NCBI GenBank assembly: GCA_036763105.1
Contig: JBAIYS010000002.1
Coordinates: forward strand, 124,001 to 188,000
Length of the DNA: 64,000 nucleotides
From: Peptococcaceae bacterium 1198_IL3148
GTDB lineage: Bacteria > Bacillota > Desulfotomaculia > Desulfotomaculales > Desulfohalotomaculaceae
Direction: 5' to 3'
Of the stretch, positions 37,853 to 46,190 are shown piece by piece. The position numbers and the translations under genes are program-made. Each line of letters starts with the position of its first letter. Position 1 is the first letter of the stretch. The notes below the pieces were generated by a model. It did no database searches and was not told where the DNA came from. It was given only the letters and a program-made list of their open reading frames with translations.

Positions 37853-38467
37853 ATGGGGACACCTGCCTAAGATGAATTACAGAACAAACGTTCTACTTAC
37901 ATGGTATTAGACAACATTTGCCTATATTCCTGCATGGTGATGTTAATTGTAGGAGAGTAATATAAGAGGAGTGCAGTTGGCGGGATTTAAATAGGTTTTA
38001 AAGAAGAAACAGGACCAAAGGGATTGCCCATTTCCCTCAGCCCTGTTTCGCGGGTTAACTCTTATTACGGTCCGTTTCTAGAATATGCATTACCACATAA
38101 AAGCATCATTATTAAAGACCTCCTTGCTTTAAAAGAGTCATACCCTTTGGCTTGGAGTTATATAATGACATCTAATGCTAATGATATTAAACTTATACTA
38201 CGCTGACACTGAAATTTCCTGTTAGTTATCAAAATTTACACCAAATAATTCGGGGTTGATTCTCGCTTTTAAGGACCGCAAGCACTCAAGGACTTTGGAG
38301 CTGGTTGTATCTCTGTTGCCAGAGACCTACTAATCCACGGGCAAATGGACCCCTGCCAGATTGAAACAACCCGCAAAATTTTGGCTGAATTATAAACCCT
38401 ATATACTGAAATAGCATATATTATGAATAGAGTGCATATACTAGCTATTATATCTGCGGTGAGCCTA
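37853..38467. other. Mostly noncoding accessory stretch beside the recombinase gene
   Basis: About 600 bases with no convincing full gene. A 60-codon frame (38024-38206, +) lacks a usable ribosome site. A 37-codon fragment ending at 38394 (with DFGAGCISVARDLLIHGQM) has no start and looks like a relic of a larger gene. Near 38420 AT-rich sequence could contain a + strand promoter opposite the small toxin gene. Confidence 0.4.
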
Positions 38468-38536
38468 TTACTTCATCAGCTGCACCACGAGTAAACTGAA
38501 TGTTATCATTAGCATCAACGCTTGATAATTTGTCAT
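38468..38536 (-). CDS. Putative holin-like toxin peptide (type I toxin-like)
   Basis: A 22-codon gene with GGAGGAT five bases before its ATG. The peptide MTNYQALMLMITFSLLVVQL has the pattern of the putative holin-like toxin family (short polar start, Ala-Leu-Met then one hydrophobic helix) that occurs in Firmicutes prophages and includes TxpA/BsrG-like type I toxins. It is shorter than usual (about 30-40 residues), so it may be truncated. The opposite strand ends in a strong terminator at 38570-38597, which could close an antisense RNA. Confidence 0.6.
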   Translation of the reverse strand: MTNYQALMLMITFSLLVVQLMK

Positions 38537-38569
38537 TAGTATCCTCCGCCAAACTTGCGGCAGAATTTT

Positions 38570-38597
38570 ATCCCGGGGTGGGCAGCCCGGGATTTTT
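38570..38597 (+). terminator. Terminator on the + strand near the toxin gene
   Basis: Perfect ATCCCGGG/CCCGGGAT stem (38570-38577, 38586-38593) followed by T4. It would end a transcript running antisense to the toxin gene. Confidence 0.75.
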
Positions 38598-38706
38598 GCT
38601 TATAGTAATTTAAACAAATCAATTTAATATTAATGACGTTGTGGTTAATATGTGTATAATAAGCGTAATAGTATCATGTATTATAAGGATTTGGGGGGTA
38701 TTATAG

Positions 38707-38979
38707 ATGTATGCATACTATCATGAGCATTTTGAGTTATCAAATTTTGACTCGTTTATAAGAGTGACCTGCGTTTGTTCAAAAGATTTTATTTGGAGTG
38801 CAGATCCCTCACAAGAGCAATATCATCGGTGTCCCCATTGCTCTGAATTGTGGGTGATTGGTAGAGTTGGTGGTTTTATAACTTTATTAAGGAAAAAGAC
38901 AGGTGCTAAGATTAAGCTTTGGGTTGGCGAAATTAATAACGCTTATCTGGACGATCCTCCTTTGAACGTACCAAAGTAG
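38707..38979 (+). CDS. Uncharacterised zinc-ribbon-like protein
   Basis: 90 residues, not recognised. Two cysteine pairs (TCVCS near 24 and CPHC near 45) could form a zinc ribbon. The rest is beta-rich with a FITLLRKKTGAKIKLWVGE end. GGGGGGT ten bases before ATG 38707. Its last 47 bases overlap the end of the convergent gene at 38933, so the two cannot both be freely transcribed. Likely a lysogenic accessory gene. Confidence 0.65.
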   Translation: MYAYYHEHFELSNFDSFIRVTCVCSKDFIWSADPSQEQYHRCPHCSELWVIGRVGGFITLLRKKTGAKIKLWVGEINNAYLDDPPLNVPK

Positions 38980-39688
38980 TTTCAACTTTAGTTTTGGTCT
39001 TAAGTTTATTAGCCCAACGACCCTCTTCTTCTCCAGTTGATAGATCGGTAACTTTTTTATAGCGTACCTTGCTTGGCTGAAACAGAATGTTTCTTATCTG
39101 ATCCAAATCTTTGGGTGGTGGAGTAATAGGGCCGAATAATAATTTTAGGTACTTTTTCCATAACGTAGGTTTAATCAAAATGTTTTCAAGGGTTTCCAAA
39201 ATAATTTTGCTATGTTTCCTAAAAGTTAATGCTTCATAATTTGTAGGCTCAGATAAGATATTTGGTAGCAACTCCTGTAACTTTCTGCTTGCCATAATTT
39301 GTTTGACTTCATTATCAAATATAGCGGCGCTTTGCTCTTGCGTTTCTGCACCTTTAAGTAAAAGGAATTTCTTAATACAAGAACTGCCGACAAGAAAAAC
39401 CTTGCCAGTACCGATATTTGATATTACAAAATTCGTTTTTAGTCCAGGTTGATTACATAATTCACATTTATCTGTAAAACGTTCAAATTTATCATAATCT
39501 CCCTCTAATATTATCTCGGTTAATTCCCATTCTCTGCGGGCTTCTTCCCATTCGGTTTCCTTGCTATTGGCAATAATTCTTTCTTTGACTAACTTAAAAT
39601 CTTTTTGCGTTACTTTTTCTTCGTGTCCAACTAAAATATTGTTCCTTCTTTTATTTCTAAGCCCAGCTACGTTTCTTCTTCTACTCAT
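38933..39688 (-). CDS. Uncharacterised cysteine-containing accessory protein
   Basis: 251 residues, not recognised. Basic N-terminus (MSRRRNVAGLRNKRRNN), then a possible zinc site CELCNQPGLKTNFVISN with a later VGSSCIKKF, followed by a helical region and a basic C-terminal tail. AAGGAGGG lies just before ATG 39688. It sits between integrase and repressor, where temperate phages carry lysogenic conversion or defence genes. Nothing in the sequence proves such a role. Confidence 0.7.
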   Translation of the reverse strand: MSRRRNVAGLRNKRRNNILVGHEEKVTQKDFKLVKERIIANSKETEWEEARREWELTEIILEGDYDKFERFTDKCELCNQPGLKTNFVISNIGTGKVFLVGSSCIKKFLLLKGAETQEQSAAIFDNEVKQIMASRKLQELLPNILSEPTNYEALTFRKHSKIILETLENILIKPTLWKKYLKLLFGPITPPPKDLDQIRNILFQPSKVRYKKVTDLSTGEEEGRWANKLKTKTKVETTLVRSKEDRPDKRY

Positions 39689-39768
39689 AGACCCTCCTTA
39701 AAACTAGTTAATACCACTGCGTACTTAGTAAAAAGCTGTTGCATTTTGTCGTTTGTCTTACATACACC

Positions 39769-39795
39769 AAAACCACCCAGTGTTTGGGTGGTTTT
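39769..39795. terminator. Hairpin between the repressor and accessory genes
   Basis: 11-bp stem AAAACCACCCA (39769-39779) with TGGGTGGTTTT (39785-39795). It lies after the repressor stop on the minus strand. Confidence 0.55.
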
Positions 39796-39825
39796 ACGTT
39801 GCTGTTATCTAATGCTGTCAATAAT

Positions 39826-40722
39826 TTATTTAACTTTCATCACCTGATACATAGTCTCTAACATATTAATTAACTGTTCTGGTTTAATCCCCAACTGAAA
39901 AGCTCGCTCAATTACCGGCTGCCACTTATCCATATTGATATCCCTAGCTACCAAATAATCGTTGTATATCTTATAAGCAGGGGCTTCTTTCCTAATGATA
40001 GCTATTAGCACCCCGGCAATGCGCCAGTTTGTATCCAATGGGATGTCTTCGAAATTTGGGTTGGCAGCTCTAAGTATCGGACGTTCTTTGCTATTGAAAT
40101 AATACTTAAGTGTTGCCTCAGAAAACCCACCAGAATCATGTAGGGCCACAACAATATCGCCAGAATATGCGGTTGACTGTTGGCGACAGATTGCGTAATC
40201 GCCATCCAGTAGGCCAACACCGATCATGCTGTCTCCATGGGCCTCCAGTGCAAAGTCTGCGTGTATGTCGGAAGGGATCTCTAATTCACCATAGTAATTT
40301 TCTTCTGCTAGCAGTGGGATACCCATTTTGATTTGGCCTAGGATGGGTATGGTTGACATTTTTGGAACATGTAATAAATTGGGGTTGTCCAACGCTCGGA
40401 TTAAATCTAAGCGTTGTTTAGGCGTAATTGGTCGTCCGCCGGCCAGTAACTTTAGTCCATCATTTTCGACTATGTCTAATAGTTCCAATTCTTTTTTAAT
40501 AGCGCTTAATTTTCTTGATGAGTTATCAGTGCGCCCCAAAAGATAATCGGCGGTTGTATTAAGGACGTCTGCTAATCTTTGTATATCATCATGATCTATG
40601 CCGGTATATCCTCTCTCCCAATTAGAGATCACTTGTGCCGACACATTTACTTGTTTTGCTAGTTCTGTTTGAGTGAGCCCTTTTTCTTTTCTGAGAGTTT
40701 TTATCCTAAAACCAATATCCAT
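39826..40722 (-). CDS. CI/LexA-like phage repressor with S24 peptidase domain
   Basis: 298 residues. XRE helix-turn-helix at the start (KGLTQTELAKQVNVSAQVISNWERG) and a C-terminal S24 domain with the catalytic Ser in HGDSMIG and a Lys in EATLKYY. The hinge ILGQIKMGIPLL occupies the usual self-cleavage position. A further tail (about 250-298) after the protease core is unusual and unknown. ATG 40722 has GAGGTG in front. It should hold the lytic promoters off and be inactivated by RecA after DNA damage. Divergent from the Cro-like gene with operators between. Confidence 0.93.
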   Translation of the reverse strand: MDIGFRIKTLRKEKGLTQTELAKQVNVSAQVISNWERGYTGIDHDDIQRLADVLNTTADYLLGRTDNSSRKLSAIKKELELLDIVENDGLKLLAGGRPITPKQRLDLIRALDNPNLLHVPKMSTIPILGQIKMGIPLLAEENYYGELEIPSDIHADFALEAHGDSMIGVGLLDGDYAICRQQSTAYSGDIVVALHDSGGFSEATLKYYFNSKERPILRAANPNFEDIPLDTNWRIAGVLIAIIRKEAPAYKIYNDYLVARDINMDKWQPVIERAFQLGIKPEQLINMLETMYQVMKVK

Positions 40723-40753
40723 AATTAGCACCTCTGACAAAATAATACCAATT

Positions 40754-40859
40754 ACTAACGAAATATGATAGTTGACTAACGGAAATTGAGAATTTTATAA
40801 TAAAACAGTTGACACTAACGGAACACGTTAGTATAATATGTTTAACGGATTACGTTAGT
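40754..40859. promoter_or_regulatory. Operator array between repressor and Cro-like genes, with the rightward promoter
   Basis: Four 19-bp sites built from ACTAACG and CGTTAGT half-sites lie at 40754-40772, 40775-40793, 40814-40832 (perfect) and 40841-40859. The third sits exactly between TTGACA (40809-40814) and TATAAT (40832-40837), spaced 17 bp, the clear early promoter for the right-hand genes. The first two overlap the probable leftward repressor promoter. Confidence 0.85.
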
Positions 40860-40877
40860 TCGAGTGAGGTGAGACTA

Positions 40878-41123
40878 ATGAATGATGTACGTCAAAATAT
40901 TGAAAAATTAAGAGTTGCTAAAGGCATTACAAAGACCTATGTTGCAGGCAAACTTGGTCTTTCGTTGCAGGGATATAGGCATATAATAGCAGGGACTAGT
41001 TTAGACGTTGAACGATTAAAGGTAATAGCAGAAGTTCTAGGGGTAAAGCCAGCAGTTTTTTTTGATAACAAACTAACGGATTCCGTTATTCGGAGCTTGC
41101 AAAAACCAACCGGCACTGGTTAA
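40878..41123 (+). CDS. Cro-like HTH regulator
   Basis: 81 residues; an XRE-type helix-turn-helix (KGITKTYVAGKLGLSLQGYRHI and VERLKVIAEVLGVKP) with no other domain. GAGTGAGGTG precedes ATG 40878. First gene after the early promoter and opposite the repressor, the Cro position. A fifth operator-like site (41072-41090) lies inside its 3' end, where it could bind repressor or Cro. Confidence 0.85.
   Translation: MNDVRQNIEKLRVAKGITKTYVAGKLGLSLQGYRHIIAGTSLDVERLKVIAEVLGVKPAVFFDNKLTDSVIRSLQKPTGTG
41072..41090. promoter_or_regulatory. Operator-like site inside the Cro-like gene
   Basis: ACTAACG-GATTC-CGTTATT, one mismatch per half from the immunity-region operator. It may act as a roadblock or aid DNA looping. 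Confidence 0.5.
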
Positions 41124-41137
41124 GGGAGGTGAATGGA

Positions 41138-41311
41138 GTGACCAATGAAAAGATAGAGCAATTCGTATCCTTGGTGTTAGGGATGAAGCCGGCGGAATGG
41201 AGTAGGCTCAAAATAGCAGTTGATAAGGAGTTTGATTCGATGTCAAACAGATTGGTGCTGAATGACACCGAATCATTGAAAAGAAAGATCGAAATTGAAT
41301 TCAAATGTTAA
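41138..41311 (+). CDS. Small uncharacterised phage protein
   Basis: 57 residues from GTG 41138, AAGGGAGGT eight bases before. Helical, charged (MTNEKIEQFVSLVLGMK start, KRKIEIEFK end). Follows the Cro-like gene by 14 bases, so probably one transcript. Function unknown. Confidence 0.65.
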   Translation: MTNEKIEQFVSLVLGMKPAEWSRLKIAVDKEFDSMSNRLVLNDTESLKRKIEIEFKC

Positions 41312-41529
41312 ATTTCAACAATCTGTATCATGGACGGATGTATTCTGTAATCTTTGCCACCATGCTGAACATGAATGTAGTCATATTCAAAACACTTTGC
41401 AACTTTTGAATTACCTTCATACGTTAGATTTTCTTCAAAATAAATAGATGGTTTTTGGTGGTCAGCAACCGTGCCAGTGTCGGTAATGTCAGTCCAAACA
41501 CCTAGTAAGTTAGCGTAAATACGCTTCAT
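41308..41529 (-). CDS. Small uncharacterised phage protein, opposite strand
   Basis: 73 residues, not recognised; it starts MKRIYANLLGVWTDITDTG and has GNSKVAKCFEYDYIHVQHGGKDYRIH. GAAGGGGG lies upstream of ATG 41529. Convergent with the previous gene, with a four-base overlap at the stops. It is the only leftward gene in the early region, which suggests separate control. Confidence 0.55.
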   Translation of the reverse strand: MKRIYANLLGVWTDITDTGTVADHQKPSIYFEENLTYEGNSKVAKCFEYDYIHVQHGGKDYRIHPSMIQIVEI

Positions 41530-41688
41530 GACAATCCCCCTTCCTAATATACTCAGCTTTGGCAGAGCCTGTAATTAGATTATAGGGTAAAGCAAAGGTC
41601 TTGACCATCTTATGGGGGAATCCCTGGAGGTTTGCAACCGGATGAAACATTAGGCACCGGTACCACGGGTTAAGGGGGGTGATACAAA

Positions 41689-41871
41689 ATGGATGCCGCT
41701 CGCATTGAACAACTCAAAGCGATGCTAGATGAAAAAGGCATCAAGTGGCCTAAAGGTATTTCTTATTCCGAAACATTTGAGCCTGACAGAGAGCGTGAGG
41801 TTAAGGCACTACGGATTGTCAAAGCAATGCCAACGCCAAGCGAAAGGGCGGCTCAAAAAGAAGTGGGCTAG
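41689..41871 (+). CDS. Small uncharacterised phage protein
   Basis: 60 residues from ATG 41689 with AAGGGGGGTGA upstream. Charged and helical (RIEQLKAMLDEKGIKWPKG). Function unknown. The 160 bases before it hold no gene but carry GGAATCCCT and CAACCGGA blocks also seen at 54473-54492. Confidence 0.6.
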   Translation: MDAARIEQLKAMLDEKGIKWPKGISYSETFEPDREREVKALRIVKAMPTPSERAAQKEVG

Positions 41872-41881
41872 GGGGTGAAAC

Positions 41882-42094
41882 ATGGATCACGTTATTGACG
41901 GTATAAAAACGTTCCTCGAAATATCTATGGACTATCTTCGTGAAGAGTGGAGGTCAGGAGAATACAAAAAGTTATCTGACTGCCCTTCATATCTGGAGTG
42001 TAAAGCCATGGTTGATGCTATTCACATTTTAGAAAAATATTACTATGGTGAACACAAAACAATGTCGGTCAGAGATAACATCATGTTTGATTAG
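41882..42094 (+). CDS. Small uncharacterised phage protein
   Basis: 70 residues, acidic and helical, from ATG 41882 with GGGGGTG in front and only 10 bases after the previous gene, hence the same transcript. Function unknown. Confidence 0.6.
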   Translation: MDHVIDGIKTFLEISMDYLREEWRSGEYKKLSDCPSYLECKAMVDAIHILEKYYYGEHKTMSVRDNIMFD

Positions 42095-42158
42095 AGAAGG
42101 GAGGGACAAGTTCCCGGCCACCGGCGCTAAGTAAACCGGGTTGGAAGGTGGTGTGTGA

Positions 42159-42380
42159 GTGGATGATCTTAACGCATTGGCGAAACGGATTGAAGAAACA
42201 AAGGGTAAGTTAACTGCAAAGATTAGTTTTATTAACAACTTGTTGGGGTCTAAAAATGCAAAGCGCCAAATTGATGAGGCACTGAGGGATCTATATAACA
42301 TCAGGGTTGAGCTAGATTGCTTAAAGCATGATTACAACAATTTATGTATTCAACTTAATTCTACTGTTAAAACTGCATAA
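42159..42380 (+). CDS. Small coiled-coil phage protein
   Basis: 73 residues from GTG 42159, GAAGGTGGTG upstream. Mostly helical with heptad-like spacing (LAKRIEETKGKLTAKISF, LRDLYNIRVELDCLK). Function unknown. Confidence 0.6.
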   Translation: MDDLNALAKRIEETKGKLTAKISFINNLLGSKNAKRQIDEALRDLYNIRVELDCLKHDYNNLCIQLNSTVKTA

Positions 42381-42442
42381 TTACCATGTCACTTTTTGCC
42401 CATATTTTACTGCAAATATGTCGCCAAAGGGAGGGGTAATAC

Positions 42443-43024
42443 ATGGATGTTGACTACCAACATTACATGAAACTAAGCAATAATACTATTGAGGGGACTG
42501 CTGTTGATCTTGGCGTTTCAGCAAGGCAACTTCAGCGGTATCTTAAGTACGAATCGATATTGCCAGATGACAAGGTATTAAAAATGGCATACATATTTGG
42601 ACCAGTTGCTGCATCAATGCCATTTGAGCATTTTACGCACGAAAGCGATATAGGTAAACGACTTTACCCAGCACCATTAAATAATATTGATAATACATTT
42701 CCGGCTTTCTGCTTTAAAGCTGTTGAGGAACAAGAAGAAATGATTGATGCACTGCAAGCAATGTGTCGGATGGTTTTAAATAACCGGCTAATGACAGGCC
42801 ATGAGGTAGAAAAATTCGATCGGTTATTTAATGAGGTTTTAGATGTAGAGCAACTTTGTTTAGAGATAAAGATTAAATATGCAAGATTAAGAGGGTTAGC
42901 AGCGCTAGAGGAAAGGGTAAGAGCACATAAACGTAAGGTCATTGAACGTGGATATCACTTAGAACAAAAAGAAAAACAGCCTGCTCTCGTGGCGGAGAGA
43001 CAAGCTGCATACAAATTTGCTTAA
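42443..43024 (+). CDS. Phage HTH protein, possible early regulator
   Basis: 193 residues. An N-terminal XRE-like helix-turn-helix (GTAVDLGVSARQLQRYLKYESILPDDKVLKMAYIFG) is followed by a long helical part with EEQEEMIDALQAMCRM and a basic end. Ribosome site AGGGAGGGG. It resembles small early transcription regulators of Firmicutes phages, though its targets cannot be read. Confidence 0.7.
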   Translation: MDVDYQHYMKLSNNTIEGTAVDLGVSARQLQRYLKYESILPDDKVLKMAYIFGPVAASMPFEHFTHESDIGKRLYPAPLNNIDNTFPAFCFKAVEEQEEMIDALQAMCRMVLNNRLMTGHEVEKFDRLFNEVLDVEQLCLEIKIKYARLRGLAALEERVRAHKRKVIERGYHLEQKEKQPALVAERQAAYKFA

Positions 43025-43057
43025 CGGAATTATACCATAAACGAGGTGGTGTTAACA

Positions 43058-43336
43058 ATGGCAGTTAATGCGGAAGATATCCGACCGATTTATATTTGTG
43101 CAGTTTGCAAGAGAGATATCTACCCATGTAGTGATAGATATAAGTATGTCGGCATGTTTTTTTGCGATGACCCAGAGTGCTTGGCTAAAGCAGCCAAGCT
43201 TGAAGAAGCGAGAACAACTTGCTTTATATGTGGCAATGATTTAGCTGAAGAACAGCACTACACAATTAATGGAAAGCCATTTTGTAAACGTGTGGATTGT
43301 ATAGCAAAAGCCATCGGAGCAAGACGTATTGATTGA
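43058..43336 (+). CDS. Double zinc-finger phage protein
   Basis: 92 residues with two similar cysteine modules: CAVCKRDIYPC with CDDPEC, and CFICGNDL with CKRVDC, each likely to bind one zinc ion, LIM-like. GAGGTGG precedes ATG 43058. Function unknown; probably binds nucleic acid or protein. Confidence 0.7.
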   Translation: MAVNAEDIRPIYICAVCKRDIYPCSDRYKYVGMFFCDDPECLAKAAKLEEARTTCFICGNDLAEEQHYTINGKPFCKRVDCIAKAIGARRID

Positions 43337-43445
43337 TTCTTAGCCGGCTGGGGGTTCGGACGGCTAATTAAAACTAGGGCAGGCCCGTTAATCCGCTAAA
43401 GCTTCGGGGGATCTTTTGTTAAGTCAAAATCAACATCGGGCCTGC
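43337..43445 (+). promoter_or_regulatory. Structured leader before the SbcC-like gene
   Basis: Two stems: TTAGCCG (43340-43346) with CGGCTAA (43361-43367) around a GGGGGTTCG loop, and a 9-bp perfect long-range pair GCAGGCCCG (43379-43387) with its complement at 43437-43445. The second abuts AAGGAGG at 43446-43452, so it could control ribosome access. Confidence 0.55.
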
Positions 43446-43461
43446 AAGGAGGTTTGTGAAA

Positions 43462-45435
43462 TTGAAACTATTACAACTGGTGCTTAATAATTTCAAGGGT
43501 ATAAGACACTTTGTTTTAGATACACAGGGCGGCAACGTTGACGTTTTTGGTGACAATGCTACCGGTAAAACAACTTTATTTGACGCTTTCTTATGGCTGC
43601 TGTTTGACAAAGATAGTCAGAATAAAAAAGACTTCGATATCAAAACATTGGATGATAGCGGCCAACCATATCATGGTTTGGACCATGAGGTTGAAGCAAT
43701 ATTTGATATCAATGGCAAGCAGTTAACCCTTCGTAAGGTCTACGCTGAAAAATGGACTAAAAAGCGCGGTTCTGCAACACGTGAATTCGCTGGACACACC
43801 ACAGATTATTACATCGATGGGGTGCCAACGGGAACCAAGAAAGAATTCGTTGATAAGGTGGCTGAGATTGCTAACGAGGACATTTTTAAACTACTCACTA
43901 ACCCATCCTATTTTAATACCCAACTACATTGGCAGGAACGCCGTAAAATCCTCCTGGAAGTTTGCGGGGATGTATCAGATGCTGATGTTATCGCCAGCGA
44001 CAAGTCCCTGGCAGAACTCCCGGGAATCCTCCAAGGCCGGAAGCTAGAAGACCATCGCAAGGTTATAGTAGCTCGCAGGGCTGAAATAAATAAGGAACTG
44101 GAACGCATACCGGTACGCATCGATGAAGTTCAGCGGAACTTACCGGACATAAGCACTATAATTCCTGAGGCGCTAGTAGATGACATGGAAAAACTTAGAG
44201 CTGAACGGCAACAAAAAGAACAAGAGCTCTCCCGCATTGAATCAGGTGGAGAAATTGCAGAAAAGCGCCTGCAACTACGGGTGGTTGAATCAGAACTGGT
44301 TCAATTAAAAAACCAACACCGGTCCCAAGTGGATGAAATATTGGGAGAAAAGCAGCGTAAGCTTAGCACCTTGAAAGGGCAGATTTATGAATTTAATAAT
44401 GCAATTAGCAGGCTGGCAAGACAAAAAGAAAATTGTTTGGCAGACATTGCTCGGTTAGAGGACGAGAATGCTAGGTCTCGTGACTACTGGTTTGTTGTTA
44501 ATGAACGGAAGTTTGAGTTTGAGCAGAGCGATACCTGCCCCACCTGTGGCCAATCATTGCCACAAGAAAAACTGGATGCAGCACGCGAGAAAGCACTGGC
44601 TAAGTTTAACTTGGATAAAGCGACCGAGCTGGAGGCTATTTCGGCTGATGGTAAAAAGAATAATGCTCGCATAGTGGAGCTACAAAAAGAAGTAACTGAG
44701 TTAGACAAAAAAATTGACACGGTTACCACAGATATTGCAAACACCGAGAAGCTGGTGAGCGACCTGCAGAAAGAAATAGATGCACTGCTAGCTAGTATTA
44801 AAAATATCGAAGAAACCCCAGCTTATGCTGAAAAGATACAACAGAAGGAAACTTTAGAACAAGCTATTACAACTCTGCAGGAAGATAACACTGAAGCTAT
44901 TTCCAAGGTTAAGCAGGAAATAAAAGTGATAGATGATGCTATTGCCGCTATTGAAGAATCGATTGCCAAGGTTAAACAGCACGAACAGGGTAATAAGCGG
45001 ATTGAGGAATTGAAGGAACAAGAACGGGCGCTGGCCAGTGAGTTTGAACGGTTAGAGCAGGAACTATACCTCACAGAACAGTTTATCCGTTCAAAAGTTA
45101 GCCTGCTGGAAGAAAAGATCAACAATTGCTTTAAGCTTGCCAGATTTAAACTCTTTGAAACACAGATTAATGGTGGTGTAGTTGAATGTTGCGAAACTAT
45201 GTATCAAGGGGTACCGTACTCAAGCTTAAACAATGCGGCCCGCATAAATGTGGGGCTCGATATTATAAACACGCTGTCAGCCCATTACAACTTCACAGCT
45301 CCAATATTTATCGATAATGCTGAGGCTGTGACTAAGCTTATTGAGACCAAAGGACAGGTTATTAACTTGATAGTAAGTGAGGCGGACAAGAAACTTCGCG
45401 TAGAATATAAAACCGCCATGAAGGAGGCAGTTTAA
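43462..45435 (+). CDS. SbcC/Rad50-like AAA ATPase with zinc hook
   Basis: 657 residues. Walker A GDNATGKTTLFDAFLWLLF near residue 32, then coiled coils flanking a zinc hook CPTCGQSLP near 355, second coiled coil, and a C-terminal lobe with an ABC-like end (IFIDNAEAVTKL, then IVSEADKKLRVEY). No separate SbcD nuclease is next to it. AAGGAGG at 43446-43452 gives ideal spacing to TTG 43462; GTG 43456 is very close. It opens a recombination module with recT; probably an end-processing or tethering ATPase for phage DNA. Confidence 0.88.
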   Translation: MKLLQLVLNNFKGIRHFVLDTQGGNVDVFGDNATGKTTLFDAFLWLLFDKDSQNKKDFDIKTLDDSGQPYHGLDHEVEAIFDINGKQLTLRKVYAEKWTKKRGSATREFAGHTTDYYIDGVPTGTKKEFVDKVAEIANEDIFKLLTNPSYFNTQLHWQERRKILLEVCGDVSDADVIASDKSLAELPGILQGRKLEDHRKVIVARRAEINKELERIPVRIDEVQRNLPDISTIIPEALVDDMEKLRAERQQKEQELSRIESGGEIAEKRLQLRVVESELVQLKNQHRSQVDEILGEKQRKLSTLKGQIYEFNNAISRLARQKENCLADIARLEDENARSRDYWFVVNERKFEFEQSDTCPTCGQSLPQEKLDAAREKALAKFNLDKATELEAISADGKKNNARIVELQKEVTELDKKIDTVTTDIANTEKLVSDLQKEIDALLASIKNIEETPAYAEKIQQKETLEQAITTLQEDNTEAISKVKQEIKVIDDAIAAIEESIAKVKQHEQGNKRIEELKEQERALASEFERLEQELYLTEQFIRSKVSLLEEKINNCFKLARFKLFETQINGGVVECCETMYQGVPYSSLNNAARINVGLDIINTLSAHYNFTAPIFIDNAEAVTKLIETKGQVINLIVSEADKKLRVEYKTAMKEAV

Positions 45436-46188
45436 ATGAGTGAAACCAACAAGCTGACGGAAACCTCAAAAGCTGAGATAATCCCTGGATTTAGTAATCT
45501 ACAAAGTTTTGAGCTTGCACAAAGGGCAGCGACACTACTTTCAAAATCTTCGTTGGTACCGAAGGAGTACCAGGGGAACCTCCCTAACTGCGTGATAGCG
45601 CTGAATATGGCAAGTAGGATGGGCGCAGATCCGTTGATGGTTATGCAGAACCTGTACATCGTTCATGGCCGTCCGGGTTGGTCTAGTCAGTTTTTAATCT
45701 CTACATTTAATACTTCGGGACGTTTCTCGGCATTGCGGTACGAGTGGGTTGGCAAGCAAGAAACAGATGAATATGGTTGCAAAGCTTGGGCTATTGAAAA
45801 AGCAACAGGTGAAAAGCTGGAAGGTTCTGTGATAACTATCGGCATGGCCAAAAAAGAAGGCTGGTACGGTAAAAACGGTAGTAAGTGGCAGACCATGCCC
45901 CAGCAAATGCTAATGTATCGGGCTGCTAGTTGGTTTATCAGAGCATATGCACCGGAGCTGGCAATGGGCATGCACACTGCAGAGGAAATCGTAGATACCA
46001 TTGAATTAGATACTAACAGTTATGAGGTTAGAACTGAGCAAGAGATACGAGAAAACGCCAACAGTGAAACCATTGATATCGAAAGTACTGATGAAAATGA
46101 ATCGACACCTGATAAAAAAGCAAATGTTCAAAGCAATAGTGAAGAACAGCAAGGGATGTTTGATTCTAAAGAGGGACCAGGGTTTTAG
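45436..46188 (+). CDS. recT: RecT-family single-strand annealing protein
   Basis: 250 residues. Core with LPNCVIALNMASRMGADPLMVMQNLYIVHGRPGWSSQFLI and the MLMYRAASWFIRAYAPELAMG end are typical of RecT. The last 60 residues are acidic and disordered, as usual. Starts at the base after the SbcC-like stop with AAGGAGG inside that gene. It anneals complementary strands during phage recombination. The usual partner exonuclease RecE or YqaJ was not found in the window. Confidence 0.93.
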   Translation: MSETNKLTETSKAEIIPGFSNLQSFELAQRAATLLSKSSLVPKEYQGNLPNCVIALNMASRMGADPLMVMQNLYIVHGRPGWSSQFLISTFNTSGRFSALRYEWVGKQETDEYGCKAWAIEKATGEKLEGSVITIGMAKKEGWYGKNGSKWQTMPQQMLMYRAASWFIRAYAPELAMGMHTAEEIVDTIELDTNSYEVRTEQEIRENANSETIDIESTDENESTPDKKANVQSNSEEQQGMFDSKEGPGF

Positions 46189-46190
46189 TT

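Noticed and set aside
38024-38206. 60-codon gene on the + strand
   Set aside because: TTG start directly touching the only purine-rich stretch, no recognisable pattern.
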